Below are positions 1 through 10,912 of a stretch of DNA of 64,000 bases, in pieces. The first letter of the stretch is position 1; the number at the start of each line of letters is the position of its first letter. Under the pieces are notes generated by a model. That model was not told the DNA's origin, ran no database searches, and worked only from the letters and a program-made list of their open reading frames with translations. The DNA comes from Amblyornis subalaris (Eukaryota; Chordata; Aves; Passeriformes; Ptilonorhynchidae), in NCBI GenBank assembly GCA_018881555.1, contig JACAXG010000007.1:12133235-12197234 (forward strand), in the 5' to 3' direction. The position numbers were made by a program, and so were the translations under genes.

Positions 1-2544
1 ATAATACTTTCTCCGATCAAGATTTGGCTGCTTTATCACCATTCTCATCAGAATTTCTCAGTCTTTTATTTTTGGAGTGTTTTCAAATGTATTCAACTCA
101 TTGTGGTTTTTAGTTCTTTCTGAGTCTGACATTCGTAATGAAAATCTAAAAGTGTCAGTGTCACTACCATGCTGGAAATTGATATAATGCATGCTAATGA
201 AGACTTCAAAGGAGGAACTGTTTTTATTATTTTAATTTAAAAATGACAGATATGTTTTCTTGAGTCAAACCTAAAAAGCCTAAATTTGAGGTAGATCAGT
301 TCAGGGAAGAAGCACAAGGAGATACTAATTCGTGAGGTGAGCAAAGCTGTTCCTTGCCATCTTTCTTTCTGAACTCTGGCAAATTCAGGTACCTTTTAGA
401 AGAGCTTACATGGACTGATTGAAAGTTTCTGTATTGGTTGTACTCTATTTCCTTCTGTCTTCATATTTTGTGGAAATAGGATTGAAAGCACCAGCATTGT
501 AAACAAATCACAAGCACTGAGTAAAATATAAATATGAACTACTAAGTTTATGTGACAATCATAATAAAAGCTCTAAATGTGGGAAGAAAGGTAAAGCTAG
601 TTACAGATACACTTTAGTCTCTGCCTCAGAATTGCTAATGTGCTGTTCGAAGGGCTGAAATAAAATAGAGGCTTTTTTCTTTTCCTGAAATCCTCATCAC
701 CATTGTTCTTATTTGAGATAACATTTCCTTTCACTGCAGTTCATTGCTGCCAATGCTTTTGATATAACTGCTTCAGAGGCCCATGTTCCTGATACTTCCA
801 CATACCTACTTTTTGCTTGTGTGATCTGCAAAGATTGTGTTGTGGCCTGATGAATGGGTATTAGTACGGAATGGGAAAGAAAAGGCACATAGGGGCTGCA
901 TTTGAACTTTTTGGTTCACCTCAGGCTCCAGCAGCATCTTTTCAAAAGGCTGCTTCTGAAAGAAGATGGGTGACTCTGTGCAAGCCGGTAAATGGTGTTC
1001 CTGTTGTATAGGGAAGCCACCTCTCATTCTGGTTCAGCTGAAGCTGTACATGCAGAGCAGTGGGGCCAGATTTGGCTCAGCTACTGACTGTGCTGTCCCT
1101 GCCCATCTGATCTCTGCAGCTTTCTTACTGTGCTGCATCTGTTAAGCGTCTTTCTGTGACAAAATGGTTGGAGTTTACATTCTGTGTGTGGTTTTCCCTC
1201 TCATGTTCTGTAGCTTGCTCCATATTGCATTTGCCAGGCTGTTGGGTTTCCACCATTTTGCTGTATTTTCCTGGTCCAAGGTGCTCCTTCAGGATGGATT
1301 TTCTTCTCAATATTGTTGCATGCCTTTTGCAAGAGCTGTGCAGGGGAGGTGATACACTCCAGTTCCAATCACAGCCTGAGCTTCTNCAACTTGAGTTTCA
1401 GAACTGGAAACCAGCCTTGCCTTGCTGATAATTTTATATTTTTATTTCAGCAGCTGCAACTAACATAAGTACTTTGTTTTGGATTTCTTGTGGCATATAT
1501 TGAAGAACCCTGCCACTCAGCCTCTAGAGACTAGTGGAGAAAATGTGGGAAACAGGAGTATAGATCTTTGTGGTGACTTGTTCAGGGCGAAACAGCAGTT
1601 TAGTCTTGGAAATTGCTTTTCTTTTCCTCAGTGGAGCCTTGTACAGGGTTGGCTACATTTCCCTCCTGCGCTGTACAGCATTCTGTGCTTGTCAGTGGTA
1701 CAGGTAACTTTCAGCTTGTCATTTGCTTGATGTTGCTAGTGCTGCAATGAGCCTTTGTATGTCTGCATTCTTGCCAAGTATATGTCCTTCGTCTGGCTCT
1801 ACTCCTTCTAGTTTTCAAGCGTATGTGCCACATTAAAAACATCGGTGGAATTATCTGCTGGGAGATGACACTCCGAGCTGAAAACGTGAATGATAAGTAA
1901 TGAGGGAAGTGGGAAGTAATGTATAACTGCAAAAGTTTTATTCTCTGAAAATTACTGTAGCATCGAAGTCCCTAGATGGGTAAAAACAATGCGCCAACAT
2001 TTCATCACAGACTCTCATCAAAACTTCAAATAGAATTTTTACATCCATACACTATCATGAAGTATTTATAATTATTGTGCCAGGAAATCTAGCTGGTGAT
2101 TCTCAGAAATCAAAGGATGAAAAATAAAAGATACATAAATGAATAAATAATTACAGACTCTCTCTGTGCATTCTCTAAACCTAGAGCGTCAAAGTTTTTC
2201 TGTAGCGAGGGATGACTGACGTTTTCAATTGAGCTCCCTAGGAGAGGCATACAAAATGTGCCAGTGGAGGAGGGAAGGCTTTGCTGTACAGAGCTCTCAG
2301 TAAAATCAGTAGGAATGCTAGCTGCACAGCTTAATATCTGCGCCCTGACAGTTAGGGGTAGGTATCTTTTTTCAGATATTTTGGCACCTGATAAATAGGC
2401 AGCAGTTTGGTGTCTAAATATCTCTCAAGATGTGGCCCTTGTACGGGTTGATTGTTATGTTTATCTGCAGCACATAAACATTGTGATATGCACAGGGCAT
2501 TGCTACATAAGGAATTCTTTAATTCTGAGTTAGCTCTTCATTAG
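1..2544. other. Noncoding DNA, no gene recognised
   Basis: Typical AT-rich amniote intergenic or intronic sequence. The open frames on both strands between 806 and 1932 are short, overlap each other in several frames, and are rich in Cys, Trp, Ser and Phe in the way of chance translation. I see no splice-flanked exon, RNA gene or recognisable repeat. Confidence 0.6.
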
Positions 2545-2836
2545 GATCATAGAATTATAGAATTGTTTGGGTTGGAAGGGACCTTAAAGATCATCTAGTT
2601 CTAACCCTACTGCCACGGGCAGGGACACCTCCCACTAGACCGGGTTGCTCAGAGCTCTATCCAACCAGGCCTTGAACACTTCCAGGGATGGACCATCCAC
2701 AGCTTCTCTGGACAACCTGTTCCAGTGCCTCACCACCCTCACAGTAAAGAATTTCTTCCTAACAGCTAATCTAAACCTACTGTCTTTGAATTTGAAGCCA
2801 TCCCCCTTGCCCTGTCACTGCATGCTCTCCTGAAGT
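2545..2836 (-). mobile_element. CR1 LINE 3' end fragment (non-LTR retrotransposon)
   Basis: Read on the minus strand, this is the 3' end of an avian CR1 element, covering the end of ORF2 and the short 3' UTR. The 3' terminus lies at the low-coordinate end, where two diverged copies of the octamer repeat (ATCATAG, AATTATAG on the plus strand) are followed by GGGTTGGAAGGGACC. Next come the hallmark blocks for the C-terminal ORF2 region, including CTGGACAACCTGTTCCAGTG and AAGAATTTCTTCCTAAC. The copy is 5'-truncated at about 2836, as most CR1 copies are, and is fairly well preserved. It cannot code for transposition. The 62-codon plus-strand open frame inside it is antisense noise. Confidence 0.93.
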
Positions 2837-3476
2837 AGGGGCAAACAGAAGTGGATTTTGGAAATCATCGGGGCACTGAGCCCCTAATACAATCAGGATG
2901 GAAAGATGGAAGCAGTGTAAATTGGAGGCTTCTAGGTGAGTGGCTGGGCTGATGCTTCTGTCTTGGGATAACACATGGGGAGCAAGCCAAGCTGTAGGGA
3001 GACACAAGTGGTGGAAGGCAACAAAATCTTGAGCAGCAAGGCAATGAGGGAGGTGGAAAGCACTCAATCTGTCTGGTGCCAGCAGTCTGGAAAGTAATCC
3101 GGGACCTGCCTGCTGGTATGGCAGGAGAAAAATGTGGTTGATTTCTGCTCAAGTTTAGCAGGAGCTGAGCAGAACCTGTGTGATCGCAATTAGTGTGTGC
3201 TGAGCCGAAGGTAAAACATCATGCTGGGATACCCTGTGTCCCTACCTGGATGCATGCCAGGCTGGGGAGGTGTGCAGGGCAGGGCTCTATCCAGGTTATA
3301 GTCTTCCTGCACAGAGGAGGCTTCCTTTTTGTGAAGTGCCACGTATGCATTGTGCTGGTGGAGGAGAGCAGACCTGGTGCCTGTCTTTGCTGCTTCCAAC
3401 TACACAAATGAGAGAGAGGTAGCTAAAGGCACTGGCATGACTTGTAGGAAGTGCTAAGTAACACAGAACTGACTTC
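2837..3476. other. Noncoding DNA, moderately GC-rich
   Basis: This flanks the 5'-truncated end of the CR1 copy. Overlapping open frames of 60 to 96 codons lie on both strands, with no splice context and no recognisable protein. I see no gene or repeat family. Confidence 0.5.
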
Positions 3477-3490
3477 TTTTTTTTTTTTTT
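3477..3490. repeat. Poly-T tract (14 T)
   Basis: An uninterrupted run of 14 T. No retrotransposon tail is recognisable next to it. If it were the poly-A tail of a minus-strand insertion, the body would lie just above 3490, where nothing is recognised. Confidence 0.85.
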
Positions 3491-3580
3491 GATAATATCC
3501 TAATGCTTACCTGTGCCTTACTTGGGGTGTTGTCAAAAGAAGCTCAGTTTGTGGAAAATAGAAGGTATCTCAAAATGGAC

Positions 3581-3626
3581 AGAAAGAAAGAAAGAGAGAG
3601 AGAGAAAGAAAGAAAGAACGAATGAA
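3581..3626. repeat. Purine microsatellite (GAAA)n/(GA)n
   Basis: A compound simple repeat of GAAA units with an internal GA run, all purine on the plus strand for about 37 bases before it decays into GAACGAATGAA. Likely length-polymorphic. Confidence 0.9.
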
Positions 3627-4886
3627 CAGGAGCACTTCACGATCCTGGCCATGCCTCAATAACTAGATGCAGCAAGTGGCTTTACCCTACTAGATCTCAG
3701 TTTTATAGGAAAAGATTCCATATTTTTTAAAGGACTATCATGGCAGCGTTATATCTTAACTTACACATTTTTCAGCTCTTGCTTGTATTCAGTTGTTCTA
3801 CTCCCACCACAAAGCTGAATCAATCTTTGTGCCATGGTTAAATACTGGATGATTTAGTGTGCCATCAAAAACTGCATAAACTGCCTATTAGAAATGTATT
3901 AAACATTCAGTAGGAAATTGACTGTTCACATATCTTCTTGCAGTAACAATACCCAAATAATAAAGCAGTCATTACCCCAATTATCTAAACTTAGTTAATT
4001 GTACAACAATGTGATCATGGTTTTGTGACTGATGATTTTGATTAATAGAGTGCAAGAATAAAATATGACAACTATATTTGAAAAGATGAGGCTCTGTTTC
4101 CATGAGCAAATGACAGGGAAATGTTTGCAGTGGTGTTCCTTAATTCCCACCAGGATCTAGACTTCAGACCCATGACCTTTTCTATAGTAGGTAGTTCTCT
4201 GTTCTAGTAATTACAGTTCCAGTGGTAATCTTAATGAAACAAATTCTGTGCACTTCACACTAATAGCATGAATTTAATTTGCCAGATTCATGCCAAGGAG
4301 AGAAACAATTTTTTGGATATGTTAAATTTTTGAACAGACAGGAAAGATCCTTTGAATCCCAAGATGATAATGTGTGTTCTGACAGTGGTACAACTTTATT
4401 GATGGAGAAGGTTCGTTGGTAGACTATTAGTGACACACAGTAGCAGAAAAATCCCACATGTTAATCTGTATGTTACTCTCATTTTGTTAAGAAATGCTGG
4501 AAAGGAAGTCAGCTCTAACAGCTTCAGATGTGATATAGTTTATCAGGGTGCTTTAAAATGTCTGATGCCATTTTGAAATAGATACTGCCTTTCATATGGA
4601 TGAAATACTGAGAGAAAATGTACTTATCATCCAGAATGAGGGGATCAGTCCAAAGAGATCATGGGGAAAAAAAAGCCTGTTGATTGAAAGATACCATGAG
4701 GATACTCTTCACCATCACTCATACATTGGATGAGGTTGCAGATATGAGGGCCAAAATGAACTGTTCTCATCATAGCTGGCATTTGTAGGAAATTACATGG
4801 AGCAATGCCATGACTCATAGCTTCCATCTAAGCCTAATTACTTCCATCATTACTCGTCTAAAAGTCTGTCTGCATTTTCAGAATAT
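3627..4886. other. Noncoding DNA, nothing recognised
   Basis: AT-rich sequence with only short minus-strand open frames (around 4260-4457 and 4645-4827) that carry no recognisable domain. No repeat family was recognised. Confidence 0.55.
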
Positions 4887-4915
4887 TTCTGTGCTTTCAT
4901 TTTGAAAGCACAGAA
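4887..4915. repeat. Perfect 12-bp inverted repeat with 5-nt loop
   Basis: The arms TTCTGTGCTTTC (4887-4898) and GAAAGCACAGAA (4904-4915) are exact reverse complements separated by ATTTT. If transcribed, this would form a short stable hairpin. Pairing stops outside the 12 bp, so it is shorter than a typical microRNA precursor. No transposon termini were recognised around it. Confidence 0.85.
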
Positions 4916-7603
4916 CAGCTGGAAAACAGGAGGAGTTGTTTGGAACAGGAAGCATGCCTTGAGTTAAAAGAAATGCAGGAGATATTTGGAGGAGTTTCTA
5001 ACATTGTAAGGGAATTNAATATTTGACCTGTATTGCCAGTGTGTCTGTGGAGAAAGAGAATCATTAAAAGGAATGTCAGTCCTCTCGCTTCCATCCAGAC
5101 TGATTTATGTTTTCACAGTCTCTAAGCAGGGACCTGATGGATAATGTCTCCAATATGTTTCAAGGGATATATTTTCTTGTCCCATCTTNTCCAGGGTTTA
5201 ATATTATGCCTTGCCCTCTTACTGTTCTGCGGATTTTCCTGAGGTGGAACGGAAAGCCCTTTTCATATGAGAGCTGCAAGTTCTGAAGGAAATAAATTTT
5301 GTCCGTGGTTGGGCCCAAGACCCAGAAGATATCAGAGCCTAGAGATGGGTTCTCTGTCCCCATTTGGGCTCTATAAAATTGCTTCACTTTGCCTAGATGC
5401 AAACTTCGTTTTCAAGTCATGAGAACGAAAGGGAAAACAGCACGTGCCCATAAGGAAATGCATTGGAAATGGGTGCAAGTCAGGTCTCCTGCTGATGCCG
5501 ACTGTCTTGGTGCAAGGATGTTTTTTGACAAGATCTCTGTGATAGTCCTACACTGTAGGCAAAGGACTTGAAATGTCTCCTTCTTTTCCTGTCTCTGTAC
5601 TGCTCAGGCTTTTGCACCATCAGAGGAATGAAAGTGTTTAACTTTTAAACATGTTGTTGAAATATTAAACAAAGTTTTTCCCGCTGATTGTTAATGCCGT
5701 ATCAAAGCAGGTTTGAAACAGCTTCATAATTTCTTACATAATGCTGTCATGCTGTTCATGTCACTGATGCTATTTCATCCTGATAGCTGCCACCGGTAGG
5801 AGGTTCAGAAATGTGATTGTAACCATTCTCAAATGCATTTTAAATAAATTTCACAGATTATTCATGGGGTGGGGTGCTTTCTTATGCTACAGTTTTTTAG
5901 GTGGAAACCAAATAGAATGCTCCATTAACTCAGTCTCCTTGTCTGTGCATTGTAACATAGATAATCCTCCTCTTCCTCCCAAAAAGTGGATTATTCTTAA
6001 AATAGTTGCCTTTTGCTGGAGTAACATTAAGGAGCTAGAATACAAACTCTTCCCATGCATTGACTTCTTTCATACAGATAGTTCAAGGATTCAGTCCAAT
6101 GTGGTATCTTCCATTGCACCCAACTCTGGTGCAAAATAATCCCCTTCTACTCAGAGAGGAGTCTGTGATTGAAATCAAGGAGTGCCTCCTGTCCCCCTCC
6201 CTGCAATTTCTGTTAGCTGATGAAGGGATTGATTCATGTGGGATTAGAAGATCCTGCTTCATCTGAGTTAGATCAATAACTTGAATAATGTCTTTCCACT
6301 GGAGTGGCCATATCAGTGTGCCTGGATACAGGAAATCTGTGCTTCTTTGGAGGAAAAAGGAAAGAATTCTTCAAAAAGAATCCAACTCAACCTCATATGG
6401 ACTGGAATATGTATTGAAATAACAAATATCTTTTGCCAGTTAGGAAAATGACTTAGATATGGGCATGAGAATTTTTTTCAAGATTATATCCTTCAAACTT
6501 CACTGTAAGAATGTTACTGAAGCATGTAATAATGTCTTTTGGAACAGGCACATGCTTGAGTGCTTCCTTGAGGCAGAATGCTTCCTGGAGTTAGCCTTCA
6601 GGTAAATATATCTTTTGGCATGTTAATTTTCACCTGGAACCTTTAGGAGCACGGTCCTTACTTGGAGGATGGTATAGAATATTGTGTGTTAGGCGAGGGA
6701 AGGGAAAGGAAGAGGAAGGAGCAATGGAATAGCGACCTCCTTTCTTCCCATTTCCAATTTGGTAGTGTATATTAAATCTAAAAGAGAATGCAAACCCTGA
6801 GATACTTGTGCTGCAGTTTAATCAAGAAATTACAATTGCTGTGCCTCAAGACAGGGTCAACCTGTTTGAGAAAATGCTGTCAAGTTTCTTAAAATCAGAC
6901 ATTTTATTTCCTTAATTGAAATTTGTACAGACTGTTTTGAAGAAGTAGCAAGCATCTGTAAAGAGAAATGTTCCATTTTGGGATGTCATAGGAAATTTTG
7001 ATCTAAGAAAAAAGAGAAAATTCTGTGGTGTGAAGGTAGAACTGCCAGAAGGGAAATTCAGAGGAACTCCATGAATGTGGCTACAGCCACAGAGGAGGAG
7101 GACTGAGAGGCTGAGAACCTGTGTGTGCAGCTGGACCAGTCAGGAATGTCTCCCTGGGATCACGATAAAGACATTTCTGTCACAATCCTGAAGATTTGGC
7201 ATTTGGTCTACTTCTTTGCATCTCTATCAATACTGACCGGATTTGGCAGATTGCTTTGATTTGGTGACTCAGTGTACCAGGCATCCCACTGAGTATGCAA
7301 TGAGTAGTCAACTAAGTGTTAAATCAAATCTGCTGTCNGCTTGATTCAATAGGAGGACTTCCTTCTCACTTTGCAAGATGCTGGAATGAGTTCCAACCAG
7401 TCCAGCCTTTTGAGGGTAGTAGGTTTGTACACAGCTTGCTGAGCAAAGATAGGAGCTGGTGTCAGACTCTTGTTGCTTGGTGTTTTTCCTTCCTAGAAAG
7501 CACTTGTTCTCTTTTCCTCTTTGATACAGTGCTTTCCCTGCTTTGTTATTACTGCATTGATGAAAGTACACTCAGTTTCTGCAGTTCAAAACCCCTACCT
7601 ACC
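4916..7603. other. Noncoding DNA, nothing recognised
   Basis: Open frames up to 108 codons (5813-6139, plus strand) show no recognisable motif and no paired splice sites. There is no clear repeat family. A purine-rich stretch lies near 6690-6725. Confidence 0.5.
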
Positions 7604-7672
7604 AGAATTTCAGTCATCTGAGAAAAAGAGTATATTTACCCCATAGAGATGTGTTAAAAATTGGATTACTGC
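7604..7672 (+). mobile_element. Possible ancient MIR/L2/L3-type tail
   Basis: The segment reads TTTCAGTCATCTG, then an A-rich stretch, then TTACCCCATAG and GTTAAAAATTGGATTA. This order resembles the shared tail of MIR, L2 and L3 elements (a CATCTGTAAAATG-like block, a TACCTCATAGGG-like block, then GATTAAA). Divergence is high and the alignment is by eye only. Confidence 0.3.
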
Positions 7673-10600
7673 TGTTTCTGCTGCATAGAGAAGCACTGTT
7701 TGTAAGCTTGCCGTCATGCATGTGAATACAACTTTTTAGGATCAGGGCCTTTAGAAAAGAAAAATGTTTTGGAACATTTTTGGAAGGTACTCATCACACC
7801 TAATTGTTAATAATAACAAAAGAAGGTCTTATCTAAATTAATGACAGGAAGCTCTCAATCCACATATTTCTTAAGGAGAACAGAAAAAAATACTGGATCT
7901 TTACAAAGAGCAGTGAATTTTAAAATATTTTGAATACTGAACAAATTATTCTACCTGTCACTATACTTCAGAGCCTGATATTTATTATGATTTTTCCATC
8001 TTGTTTTTTACTTTTACAGAGGAAATTCACCACAGAGTTTTGGTTTTTTCAGTGTTGGAGTGGGGTTTCCAGCTCCAGCAGAATAGTGTTTCACCGTTAG
8101 CCCACTGCTGATCACCAAGTTCCAGTGCCAGCCTCACAATTGACTGCTTTCTGCACACACACAGGGAAAGCACAAAAAGTTCTCAGGCTTATTCCAGCTA
8201 TGCATATAAATCTGCCTGGAAAAGATTCTTCCCCTTCAGCAGTCCTGGTGATTAATTAGCTAGCACGAGCCTCTGCAATAGCTCAATCACATTGAACAAG
8301 TGGTGTCACATTCCCTTCCTAAATGTGATTATTGCAAATGTCGGTGACATAGCAGCAGGTTCTTCCAGTGAGATCTTTTTCTGCTGCAGAGATTACAGAA
8401 CATTTGCTGCTTTCATTTACTGCCGGGCAGCAGAACACTTCAAACAATTTCAGCTGTAAAGTCAGGGAATACATATATAGTTTTTGGATGTATTGGAAAC
8501 TTATCTGCACTATTAAAAATCAAACACATACAGGATCAAACTGGACTTACAAGATAGGTAATTTGGAAGTTATGTTTTATGACTGATAATTCAGTTTGAA
8601 AATATGATTCTACTGCTTGTTGTTGTCTGTTACTGCTTGCTTGCAAACATCAGCCTCCTCTCATGCAGGTAAATTGCTTGGCTTCAACTGCACAGGGCAG
8701 ATATTCCTTGAAGATACTCCCCATGGCTCCCCCACCTTTTGGCACAGCTTATCCCTGCCTCATTTCTCATTCTCCAAATGCTCTTATCTAGGGAAGAAAG
8801 ATACCTCGTCCAAGAATCTATGAAACCAGAAATGTGGGATTAACTCTTGAACAATACAATTATATGATTAGCTTGTAGTACTGCTGCTGGTATTTGTGCC
8901 TGAATTCTGAACTGGCTGTCATGTCCCCGTTATTGTAATTTCAGCATGTCTCAGCAGGATCATCCTACCATCAGCATTTACAAAAGAAGTTTGCCCTTAA
9001 AACCTTTATGATGGTGCTTATTAAAAGACAAGCAGGAAGGCCATACTGGAGAAACAAGAGACCAAGGAAGACTATTAACACCAAGGCGAGCATTACACTG
9101 GGACCAAAGCAGGGAGAGAACTGCAGTCCTGTGTATCTTAAGCCAATATTCTCCTGAGTAAATTGCATTTCAAAAATGCAGCTCTTGGCTCAGGATTAAA
9201 GGACAAATCAAGAACAAAAAGTGTTTGCTTTCCTGCGTTACAGTTAAAATCTTCCTAGATGTAACTGTTTCTTACAAATACTTTTCCCCGCGGAAGATGG
9301 TGCAGGGCTTTTTTACACTGTGGTCTGTAGCAAACATGCTCAGTTTTAGACTCTTTTCAGCCTTTTCTGACTTTTATTGTTCTTTTTTTCGTTTTAAAAT
9401 CTTACAGTAGAAATTTTCAGATAAGTTTTCTGATAATGCTGTTTCCATTCCAGAATTGTTTGAATCTACCTGCTCTGGTGTCATTTTCATTAAATCTATT
9501 TACATCCTGATCCACAAATGTTACATGCTGATAGCTATTAAAACTGGAGATAGGGTCTGAGCTGCCTAGCAAAGAAACCAGTAGGAGATTAGCCACTCTG
9601 AGTGCAGCTCCAGACAGGAATGCATAATTCAAGTGGAGATAACGGACAAAAAATGAAAGGCAGATAAATTCGGTTTCAGTTCACAGGCAGTGCTCCTACT
9701 TCAGATGCCTCTAGGAGGGAATTTGTTGGTTAATCAAGAAAGGTGCATAGCAAGACCTCTCTCAGCAACCGCTGTGAGCTTAGTAATATGACATCTTGCC
9801 TAGGCACAGCTCAGTCAGTGAGGACAGACATCCCTGGCATGTTCCTCTTTCGTAAGCCCAGACCTCCAGGATTTGGTTGCTGCACAGACAGTGTGTGTTT
9901 NCCTCGCAAAATATTTAGGGAAAGAACAGTGCCTAGGTGTCATGTAGGGGTTACCATTAAAATAAGAAGAAATGCTGATCCCTGATNGCTACAGGGCAAG
10001 ACACTGCTTGAGGAGGGGAATTTGCAGTCATTCCTGGTCTGCAGATGTTTGAGAAGTGTTGTGGGTTGGTGAAGAGATCATCACCTGAGAGTTACAGTGC
10101 CCTGTTATATTGAATTGCTCTGTAACCTCCAGGATGACATCTTCCTCGCCGCCTTCTCCCTCAAACCTTGAATGCTGCACACAGGTGGGATTTCTTACTG
10201 TTGCTAGGTGTGGAGTAGATGTGTTTCTTTGAGCTGTTTGGTTTGTACCAAAATGTAAAGTACCAAAGATGTCTTTAGAGTCAAGAGTAAGGGACAAGAA
10301 CGTGTGTGGAAGAAAGGAATTCAGCTTTCAGGGTGTACATGTCTCTTTGCATTGGCNATAGAGAGCCTGACCAGCAGCAACCTCCAGCAGATATCTAAAC
10401 TCTGTGTTTCCAGGGCTGCCTGGCAAGGTATCTTGCAGTGCAGATGAGACAGATAAAAAGTAAAGTTTTCAAAAGCAAGGGCAAACCTGGTCTCAAGGGT
10501 CAGGTGTGCTGTTAAAGGTAACAGGGATGTTAATAGCGCACCTGGTAGNACTAGACAGCTAAAGAAATTGTTACCTTTTGGATGACTACCTATATGTTGA

Positions 10601-10737
10601 GTGATTCCAATCATCCTTAAAGCAATTGGATGGTTAGATGATTTTGTTTTCTAAAACGTTGTTCCAGAAAGCATTTATTCTTGTAAGAGTAAACTGAAAG
10701 TGAGGGGCATCGTGGTATTTAAGTGCCTCCTTCTTTT
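7673..10737. other. Noncoding DNA; one homeodomain-site cluster
   Basis: No gene recognised. Around 8246-8262 is a compact AT block with ATTAATTAGC that could be a homeodomain site. Open frames between 8319 and 10614 are short, overlap on opposite strands, and several contain undetermined bases. Confidence 0.5.
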
Positions 10738-10912
10738 GTAAGTGCTACCAGTAAGCCCTTGGCCTCAGTTTCCACAGCTGAAAAAAGGCTATGATATACT
10801 AATGCCTACCTTCTTCCTGTGAGTACTTGGCTTTGGCATGGCTAATTCATTCCTGTGTTCAAAGCACAGTGGGTTACAAAATTACAATTATTAAAGCCAG
10901 CTATTATAGAGT
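10738..10912 (+). mobile_element. Ancient L3/MIR-type retroelement 3' tail
   Basis: Several blocks occur in the order found in the 3' tail shared by L3 (old CR1 clade) and MIR elements. They are GGCCTCAGTTTCC, a CAGCTGAAAAAAGG block in place of the usual CATCTGTAAAATGGGG, TACTAATGCCTACC, a CTGTGAG block, GGCTAATTCATT, GTTCAAAGCAC, and a TATTATA-rich end. The extension past the TACC block into GGCTAATTCATT and the AAAGCAC block favours L3 over MIR. Such copies predate birds and sometimes persist as regulatory sequence. Confidence 0.6.

Noticed and set aside
806..1932. Several overlapping open frames of 60 to 90 codons on both strands
   Set aside because: No recognisable domain, opposed frames, Cys/Ser/Trp-rich chance composition, and no splice pairing.
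2645..2833. 62-codon plus-strand frame
   Set aside because: It is the antisense of a CR1 3' end and not an independent gene.
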